Assembly: GCA_019417795.1 (NCBI GenBank)
Contig: DXUR01000189.1
Span: 1 to 5,910, forward strand
Source of the DNA: Clostridiales bacterium
GTDB taxonomy: Bacteria; Bacillota_A; Clostridia; Oscillospirales; Oscillospiraceae
DNA length: 5,910 nucleotides
Direction of reading: 5' to 3'
Below, piece after piece: positions 1 to 3,682 of this stretch. The notes under the pieces are model-generated. The model was given only the letters and a program-made list of their open reading frames with translations, did not search any database and was not told the origin of the DNA. The position numbers and the translations under genes are program-made. Every line of letters begins with the position of its first letter. The first letter of the stretch is position 1.

Positions 1-16
1 CAAGAAAGGTTTCCAT
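1..16 (-). CDS. Possible start of a further gene in the cassette (partial, cut by window edge)
   Basis: On the minus strand an ATG at 16-14 follows a purine-rich AAAGGCGGTGAG stretch ending a few bases upstream, a reasonable ribosome binding site. It lies 27 bases past the stop of the ATC-hydrolase-family gene. Only five codons (Met-Glu-Thr-Phe-Leu) are visible, so no product can be named. The close spacing and good binding site suggest the cassette continues to the left. It could also be a chance ATG. Confidence 0.35.
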
Positions 17-43
17 TTGTCTCACCGCCTTTGCATTGCGTTT

Positions 44-745
44 TTATTTGTTTCTTCTGAAGCCCGCCTCATCCCGGTATTCGGGATGTTCTTTTACATA
101 CGGGTCCTGATCGCCGCAGATGGTATAGTCGCAACGGCAGCCGTCCACGCAGGTGTTCGTCCGCACCAGCTTGGCGCAGAGCAGCTCCATGGACGCAAAG
201 TCCACATTACACAGGGCGGGCATAATATCCGTAAGACCGTGCTTGATAGCAAATTCCGCCGCCGGACACGATGTAAATTCATAATAAATAGGCTTGTCGG
301 TTTCATAAGGCGCAACCGACATCTCGTAATCGTGCCATTTGTCGCAGCCGCTTTTCGCACGAACAAACGCCTTGTACATCAGCTTCCTCCAGAACGGCTT
401 GTTGCAGTCCACAAATTTCAGCTTGCGGAAGGTCGGCAGGATCAGGTTTTCCTCCATCTCCTCGATCTCACGGAAGGATGTGACGGCCTTGCAGACTGTG
501 TAATAGCTCATGATGGCGATGCAGTCGTAGGTGCCGCCTACGCCGTTGTGGAAGTTCCGCTTGCCGCCCAAATCGGTGCGCCAGTCGGAGAGGAAGTCCG
601 CATACTGCCGCTGTACCTTTTTCCATATCGCCTCCCGCTCTGCTTCCGGATAGTGCAGGGCGATCTTCGCCCGCATCTCCTTCTTGCAGGGCTTGGAATA
701 CAGCACATGGCATTTGCGGTCAAATAGGAGCTTCTTGTCCTTCAT
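44..745 (-). CDS. L-2-amino-thiazoline-4-carboxylic acid hydrolase family protein
   Basis: This 233-residue protein is recognised by the overall pattern of the ATC hydrolase family. Visible elements are an HN...GGTYD block at residues 66-74 followed by a helix with YY and Cys (81-85), a TSCPAAEFAIKHG block at 158-170, ALCNVD at 177-182, the RTNTC segment at 195-199, and a closing C-x-CDY at 203-207. The protein is cysteine-rich, with no signal peptide or membrane segment, so it is probably cytoplasmic. The founding enzyme of the family opens the thiazoline ring of L-ATC on the bacterial route to L-cysteine. Most members in anaerobes are known only by similarity, so the true substrate here is open. 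It starts 15 bases after the stop of the upstream methyltransferase, with a GAGGGA stretch overlapping that stop as a modest ribosome binding site. It is the third gene after the TetR regulator, and nothing looks truncated. Confidence 0.8.
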   Translation of the reverse strand: MKDKKLLFDRKCHVLYSKPCKKEMRAKIALHYPEAEREAIWKKVQRQYADFLSDWRTDLGGKRNFHNGVGGTYDCIAIMSYYTVCKAVTSFREIEEMEENLILPTFRKLKFVDCNKPFWRKLMYKAFVRAKSGCDKWHDYEMSVAPYETDKPIYYEFTSCPAAEFAIKHGLTDIMPALCNVDFASMELLCAKLVRTNTCVDGCRCDYTICGDQDPYVKEHPEYRDEAGFRRNK

Positions 746-760
746 CTGTCTGCTTTTCCC

Positions 761-1366
761 TCATTTCCGCGCCGTGATGCAGAGCCAACTTTTCTTTTTG
801 TGTATCCGGACATCGCGAAAACCCGCCTGCTCCAGATACGCCTTCAGCTCGGTGTCCTTATAGATGGTCATGCCGCCGATGATCTCCGTCCACTTCTCAT
901 CCCTGTCTGTGTCGCCGTTGCTCTCGTTGCAGATGAGAAATGTCCCGCCGGGCTTCAGCACCCGGTAAACCTCCCGGAAGCACCGGGGCAGATCAGGCCA
1001 GAAATAGACGGTTTCAAAGGCCGTGACCGCATCGAACCAGTTATCCGCGAAGAACATATCCGCCACACTGCCTTGCAGGACGGCGCAGCGTCCCTCCGCG
1101 ATGGCGGCCTCGTTGACCTTTTTGGATTTCTCTACGCTGACGGGCGAATAGTCGATGCCCTTGACAATGCCCTGTGGGCATTTTTTCAGCAGCCTTTTCA
1201 TGTTCGCACCGCCGCCGCAGCCGCAGTCCAGCACCTTGGCGTCCGGCGCAGCATTCAGAAATCGAAGCCCCCACTGCGCCACGGCGCTGTGTCCGACGTT
1301 CATCATGGCGACCATGATTTTCCCACCAAAGCCCTCGGGTTTGCGGGTATTTTCAAAGAATGACAT
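761..1366 (-). CDS. Class I SAM-dependent methyltransferase (second of the pair)
   Basis: A 201-residue Rossmann-fold methyltransferase. SAM-binding motif I is VLDCGCGGG at residues 45-53. The acidic residue that would contact the ribose is Asp72 in GIDYS. The post-motif segment is FDAVTAFETVYFWPDLP, followed by EVYRVLKPGGTFLIC, as in Methyltransf_11/UbiE-like enzymes. The N-terminal stretch MMNVGHSAVAQWGL (residues 21-34) is typical of a group of short stand-alone methyltransferases in Clostridia. The acceptor is unknown; small molecules are the usual guess. The ATG lies one base after the preceding methyltransferase stop (TGA-T-ATG), with GGAGGTG inside the end of that gene, so translation is probably coupled. 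Its sequence differs from its neighbour well beyond motif I, so this is not a recent duplication. Confidence 0.88.
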   Translation of the reverse strand: MSFFENTRKPEGFGGKIMVAMMNVGHSAVAQWGLRFLNAAPDAKVLDCGCGGGANMKRLLKKCPQGIVKGIDYSPVSVEKSKKVNEAAIAEGRCAVLQGSVADMFFADNWFDAVTAFETVYFWPDLPRCFREVYRVLKPGGTFLICNESNGDTDRDEKWTEIIGGMTIYKDTELKAYLEQAGFRDVRIHKKKSWLCITARK

Positions 1367-1367
1367 A

Positions 1368-1982
1368 TCACACCTCCATTTTTACACACTCAGCATAGGT
1401 CAGCGGGAACGAGGCTTTCAGCACAACGCTTTTCCGCACCGCCCAGCCGTTTTGCCGTAGGAAGCGCAGGTATTCCTCGCTCGTCCACCTGCTGTGGAGA
1501 GGGAAACCTGCCAGCTTCATGAAAAATGCCCTGACCTTGCCGGAAAACGAGTTTCCCGCATGGGTGAAGGTCGGCGCAATCAACACGCCGTCGTCCTTCA
1601 GCACCCGGCGGATCTCGGCAAGGGCTTTCTCCGGCTGCGGCACGATATGCAGTGCGTTGGACACGATCACCACATCAAAGGACTTATCCGCATAGGGCAG
1701 GCAGAACATATCCTGCACGGAAAAGTGCAGCTTCGCCGAGCGGTTGTCCCGCTTTGCTTCAAGAATCATCTCCGCGGAGGCATCCGTCGCCTCGATGTGC
1801 GCCGCCGCGTTCACGATGTTTTTTGCGATCAGCCCCGTGCCGCTTGCCAGCTCCAGCACCGTTTTGGCTTTCACCACCGGCCGGATCAGCTTATACATCT
1901 CTTCGTATGCCGCCCGATCCTTTCGCATAAAGCGGTCGTAACGACCGGCATTTCTGTCCCAGAAATTCTTATGATCTCGCAT
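1368..1982 (-). CDS. Class I SAM-dependent methyltransferase (first of the pair)
   Basis: A 204-residue methyltransferase of the Methyltransf_11/UbiE-like type. The N-terminus carries the FWDRNAGRYDRFM signature (residues 7-19) common in this group. SAM motif I is VLELASGTG at 42-50, the acidic residue after strand 2 is Asp67 (EATDAS), and later motifs are FDVVIVSNALHIVPQPEKAL and IRRVLKDDGVLIAP. A C-terminal region after RFLRQNGW may shape the acceptor pocket; the acceptor itself is unknown. I chose the ATG at 1982 because AAAAGGA at 1998-1992 lies nine bases upstream. An in-frame ATG at 1991 and a GTG at 2012 would add three or ten residues, but the ATG at 1991 directly abuts the Shine-Dalgarno sequence. 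It is the first structural gene after the regulator and shares a one-base junction with the next methyltransferase. Confidence 0.87.
   Translation of the reverse strand: MRDHKNFWDRNAGRYDRFMRKDRAAYEEMYKLIRPVVKAKTVLELASGTGLIAKNIVNAAAHIEATDASAEMILEAKRDNRSAKLHFSVQDMFCLPYADKSFDVVIVSNALHIVPQPEKALAEIRRVLKDDGVLIAPTFTHAGNSFSGKVRAFFMKLAGFPLHSRWTSEEYLRFLRQNGWAVRKSVVLKASFPLTYAECVKMEV
1371..1377 (-). promoter_or_regulatory. Strong ribosome binding site inside the upstream gene end
   Basis: Minus-strand GGAGGTG sits just before the TGA of the 1368-1982 gene and seven bases or fewer from the next ATG at 1366. A ribosome finishing the first methyltransferase is therefore well placed to restart on the second. 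This supports the chosen start and co-expression of the two enzymes. Confidence 0.75.
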
Positions 1983-2035
1983 CGCTATCATTCCTTTTGC
2001 AGTGATACCCACCTAACCAATACATACAGGCAACA

Positions 2036-2055
2036 CGGTTAGATACAGCTAACCG
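2036..2055. promoter_or_regulatory. Palindrome CGGTTAG-N6-CTAACCG, operator-like
   Basis: A perfect 7-base inverted repeat with a 6-base spacer (ATACAG on the plus strand) lies between the regulator stop and the first methyltransferase start. A third half-site, CTAACC, occurs at 2013-2018, right at the edge of the longest possible methyltransferase start. The same GGTTAG-N6-CTAACC layout recurs at 3342-3359. The symmetry and spacing fit a dimeric repressor site. I could not find a convincing -10/-35 pair for the methyltransferases here, so it may act on transcription already running through from the TetR promoter, or mark a missed promoter. Confidence 0.45.
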
Positions 2056-2065
2056 CTGCACCTTG

Positions 2066-2089
2066 GAAAGGCCGCAGATGCGGCCTTTC
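2066..2089 (-). terminator. Hairpin after the TetR gene (terminator or attenuator)
   Basis: A perfect 10-bp stem, GAAAGGCCGC with GCGGCCTTTC, closes on a 4-base loop and begins three bases after the TetR stop on the minus strand. It is GC-rich and would be very stable. On the minus strand the only T-run is the TTT inside the second arm, followed by CCAAGG, so it lacks the usual U-tract. It may be a leaky terminator that lowers expression of the downstream enzymes relative to the regulator, or an RNA-stability element. Confidence 0.55.
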
Positions 2090-2092
2090 AGC

Positions 2093-2671
2093 TTATTCAA
2101 ATAACTCCCTGCAGGCGCCGTACACTAACGTTTCCAGCACCTGCGGGTACAGTTCCCCGATCTGCTCCTTATGGGAAACGGTAAGAATCAGTCCCCGCAC
2201 CGTGGCGGCAGCCAAAGAGATGCCGCAACTCGGCACAAGGTCATATTTTTCCAAAAGCTGACGGATGTGCGTCTCGTCATCGTGGTAATGGATGTTTTTG
2301 ACATCCTCCGGCAGTCTCTGCAAAAGCAGCTTCGCATCGTTTTCAATGAAAACCATGTCGCCGGTATCGGACAGCCTCCGGCAGACGGCAAGAACCGCCT
2401 TTGCCGCACGCTCCGACGGTGGCAAGCCGTTTGCTTCGCTCAGTGCATGGTCAGCCACCCCGTAAAGTTCGGAGTGGATACTTTCCAGAACCGCGAAGAA
2501 GGCCATCTCCTTGGATTCGTAGAATTTATAAAACGAGCCTTTTGCGATACCGACAGCCTTTGTCAGTTGATCCACTGAGGTTTTCTTCATCCCCAGTGTG
2601 ACGGCGCAGCGTCTTGTTTCCTTCAGCAGCGCCCTGTGAAGTTGTTCTGTTTCATAGTCGGTAAAAGCCAA
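2093..2671 (-). CDS. TetR/AcrR-family transcriptional regulator
   Basis: A 192-residue protein of normal TetR-family length. The N-terminal DNA-binding domain covers roughly residues 10-56, with the helix-turn-helix in TSVDQLTKAVGIAKGSFYKFY (31-51) followed by the typical SKE (53-55). The C-terminal ligand-binding and dimerisation part (about 60-192) is not assignable to a specific ligand. The start is a TTG at 2671-2669. GGTGA lies six bases upstream, an in-frame TGA lies just beyond, and the next in-frame ATG (residue 28) would remove helix 1 of the DNA-binding domain. It heads the minus-strand cassette, and an inverted repeat overlaps its transcription start, so it probably represses itself and possibly the enzymes downstream. 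A ten-codon ATG reading frame overlaps the TTG in another frame and could be a leader, but this is weak. Confidence 0.88.
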   Translation of the reverse strand: MAFTDYETEQLHRALLKETRRCAVTLGMKKTSVDQLTKAVGIAKGSFYKFYESKEMAFFAVLESIHSELYGVADHALSEANGLPPSERAAKAVLAVCRRLSDTGDMVFIENDAKLLLQRLPEDVKNIHYHDDETHIRQLLEKYDLVPSCGISLAAATVRGLILTVSHKEQIGELYPQVLETLVYGACRELFE

Positions 2672-2688
2672 GCTCGTTCACCATCCAA

Positions 2689-2714
2689 ATGACCATTTTG
2701 GTTCTTCTGGTCAT
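2689..2714. promoter_or_regulatory. Probable TetR operator, ATGACCA-N12-TGGTCAT
   Basis: A perfect 7-base inverted repeat (2689-2695 and 2708-2714) abuts the minus-strand -10 box and covers the expected transcription start. The 12-base spacer carries another half-site-like TTGGT (2698-2702), so the arrangement is ACCA-TTT-TGGT followed by a second TGGTCA. One or two repressor dimers could bind. The position directly upstream of the TetR gene makes autoregulation the simple reading; binding itself is inferred. Confidence 0.6.
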
Positions 2715-2742
2715 ATTATACCGTGTTTTTTCTGCTTTGCAA
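2715..2742 (-). promoter_or_regulatory. Sigma-A-type promoter of the TetR cassette
   Basis: On the minus strand a consensus -10 TATAAT (2720-2715) is preceded by TTGCAA (2742-2737; four of six matches to the -35 consensus) with a 16-base spacer. Transcription would start near 2708, within the ATGACCA/TGGTCAT repeat, and run into the TTG-started regulator. Confidence 0.65.
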
Positions 2743-2926
2743 GGGGTGTGGAGAAAAGCATACGCATTTTAACAAAAAATTATTTTCCCTTAACACATTA
2801 TTTCATGAAGGCGCTCCTCTTCCTTTGGCAAAGAACTGCACCCCCCTAAAATCAAAAATGCCCCCCTCCAAACCGTAATTGCAACCCCCTAACGGGTTTC
2901 TATCAAAATTAGAGTCATTTGCCACG

Positions 2927-2973
2927 AAGTGCGGTAGTCCATGATACAATGGGCTACCGTACTTTTTTATTTT
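2927..2973 (+). terminator. Strong rho-independent terminator, orphan
   Basis: A 16-bp stem (2927-2942 with 2949-2964), continuous if two G-U pairs are allowed, closes on a 6-base GATACA loop. It is followed by TTTTTTATTTT (2963-2973). This is a textbook intrinsic terminator in the plus direction. No plus-strand gene precedes it in this window: everything to its left is on the other strand. It therefore ends either a small RNA or a transcript whose gene has been lost. Confidence 0.75.
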
Positions 2974-3000
2974 CCTATTAAAAAAACGCCGTGATACGGG

Positions 3001-3054
3001 AAAAATCCAGACAAGGGGGTGCAAAAGCCCGGCCGGTCTGGATTTTTCTTTATT
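3001..3054 (+). terminator. Hairpin with T-tract (second orphan terminator-like structure)
   Basis: AAAAATCCAGAC (3001-3012) and GTCTGGATTTTT (3036-3047) form a perfect 12-bp stem. The right arm ends in T5 and continues as CTTTATT, which suits rightward termination; on the minus strand T5 is also present but is followed by CCC. The 23-base interior contains AGGGGGTGCAA, an inverted copy of the local repeat, and a GC-rich stretch with CCGGCCGG character. It could be a terminator or part of a mobile-element end. Confidence 0.5.
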
Positions 3055-3146
3055 CGGAGAACTTCTTTCCTCAAGCCGCTCTTGCACCCCCTAATGAGAA
3101 AAATCAAAATGTTCTATCGGCTTTGACTAATCATCATTGCCATGTT

Positions 3147-3296
3147 TTAGCCTGTTATTTCGTTTTGCAGAGTAATGCGTATCAGAAAGAATGTGTCAGC
3201 ATTTTGAAAATACACATCGCCGTTATAGTCCTTCAATTTCCGGCAAGCGGAAAGAGCATCAACGGTATTTCTGCCAAGTCGGCTGGAGCTTTTACT
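3147..3296 (-). pseudogene. Serine site-specific recombinase fragment (decayed)
   Basis: Reading the minus strand from 3296 to a TAA at 3147 gives SKSSSRLGRNTVDAL, then SACRKLKDYNGDVYFQ, then an unrelated-looking tail. The pattern KS-x-SR-x-x-RNTVD-x-L, followed by R-x-LK and VYF, matches a conserved part of the catalytic domain of large serine recombinases, where KSISRFxRNTVD and VYFEKENI are usual. Only about 31 residues (codons in roughly 3204-3296) look homologous. The sequence before it lacks the N-terminal catalytic serine region, with in-frame stops at about 3351-3356, and the DNA-binding half is absent. This is a remnant of an integrase from a former mobile element. It is too short to assign to a family with certainty. 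Confidence 0.55.
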
Positions 3297-3339
3297 ACCC
3301 CTGTCCGTCTCCGGCAGACGCTCCCGCCTCCATACGCCC

Positions 3340-3368
3340 TTGGTTAGCCCTCACTAACCCTTTATATA
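3340..3368 (+). promoter_or_regulatory. Promoter candidate with an internal GGTTAG-N6-CTAACC operator
   Basis: TTGGTT (3340-3345) and TATATA (3363-3368) are separated by 17 bases on the plus strand. The inverted repeat GGTTAG (3342-3347) and CTAACC (3354-3359) fills the -35 edge and the spacer, exactly where a repressor would block polymerase. The palindrome has the same arms and spacer length as that at 2037-2054. No gene with a recognisable product lies between this promoter and the protease start about 310 bases downstream. It may give a long protease leader or be left over from the lost mobile element. Confidence 0.4.
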
Positions 3369-3551
3369 GCCCATTTCCCGGACATTTCTCATCTTTGTCC
3401 TCCTGTCACGCACATTCCTCTTTGCGCAGTAAGTCATTCGGTGAACCGATTCGGTATTCCATTTTTGAAGAAACTGTTAAATTCGGCAAAAATATGCCCG
3501 CACAAGAGAAAATTTTCAACGAAAATTTCGCCAGAATATATTTCTCAAGAA

Positions 3552-3580
3552 TTGCAATCTCTTCCAAATCGTGCTATGAT
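3552..3580 (+). promoter_or_regulatory. Sigma-A-type promoter of the protease gene
   Basis: TTGCAA (3552-3557) and TATGAT (3575-3580) have an ideal 17-base spacer on the plus strand. Transcription would begin near 3587, giving a leader of about 96 bases before the protease ATG. It is the best-placed promoter upstream of that gene. Confidence 0.65.
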
Positions 3581-3587
3581 TGGCAAA

Positions 3588-3663
3588 ACCATACTTGCTC
3601 GGTATGCAGCAGGGCAGCCGCTTCCGGCACACCGTATGGTCAATTCTAACCGGCTGACGCCGG
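3588..3663 (+). promoter_or_regulatory. Structured 5' leader of the protease mRNA
   Basis: Starting right at the predicted transcript 5' end, ACCATAC (3588-3594) can pair with GTATGGT (3634-3640). This encloses a small GCCG-CTTC-CGGC hairpin (3617-3628) and an alternative CATAC/GTATG pairing (3590-3594 with 3602-3606). A second hairpin, CCGGC-TGAC-GCCGG (3650-3663), ends directly at the purine-rich ribosome binding region. The competing pairings could tune translation or mRNA stability. It matches no riboswitch class that I recognise. Confidence 0.35.
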
Positions 3664-3682
3664 GGAAAGAGAGAGTGCGCTT

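Larger units (their letters stand above)
2837..3109. repeat. Cluster of TTGCACCCCCTAA-type repeats
   Basis: Three plus-strand copies are visible: TGCACCCCCCTAA (2837-2849), TTGCAACCCCCTAA (2879-2892) and TTGCACCCCCTAA (3082-3094). A degenerate TGCCCCCCT lies at 2859-2867 and an inverted copy, AGGGGGTGCAA, at 3014-3024. Each of the three direct copies is followed by ATCAAAA after 1, 9 and 8 bases (at 2851, 2902 and 3103), so the repeated unit is longer than the C-tract. The inverted copy and the last copy form a perfect 11-bp inverted repeat 57 bases apart. Multiple short repeats of this kind occur at the ends of some transposons as transposase-binding sites, but no transposase is present here, so the identity is inferred only. 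Confidence 0.55.
2743..3551. other. Gene-poor interval with mobile-element debris
   Basis: No intact gene is supported over about 800 bases between the two divergent transcription units. Short open frames exist on both strands, but they lack ribosome binding sites and recognisable domains. What it does hold is a cluster of C5-tract repeats, two rightward hairpins with T-tracts, a minus-strand serine recombinase fragment and one operator-bearing promoter candidate, each listed separately. It also holds a 7-base direct repeat ATTCGGT at 3436-3442 and 3449-3455. The stretches 2743-2830 and 3375-3550 are comparatively AT-rich, and I see nothing else I can support in them. Confidence 0.6.

Noticed and set aside
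17..727. A 236-codon plus-strand frame opposite the ATC-hydrolase-family gene
   Set aside because: It mirrors the minus-strand gene, shows no domain, and its start has no ribosome binding site. The minus-strand product has clear family motifs.
800..2042. Plus-strand frames opposite the two methyltransferases
   Set aside because: They are antisense shadows of genes with complete SAM-binding motifs and good ribosome binding sites.
2036..2055. DtxR/IdeR-type iron box
   Set aside because: GGTTAG and CTAACC arms occur in such boxes, but there they are almost adjacent. A 6-base spacer does not fit, and no iron-related gene is present.
2803..3087. A 94-codon minus-strand frame in the repeat region
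   Set aside because: It runs through the repeat cluster and both terminator hairpins, has no recognisable domain, and its composition looks like translated non-coding DNA.
2837..3109. CRISPR array
   Set aside because: The repeats are too short and unevenly spaced, one is inverted, and there is no constant spacer length or nearby cas gene.
3588..3663. Known riboswitch or SRP RNA in the protease leader
   Set aside because: Stems are present, but I could not match conserved bases of any riboswitch class, and the GGAAGGAAGCAG-type core of SRP RNA is missing.
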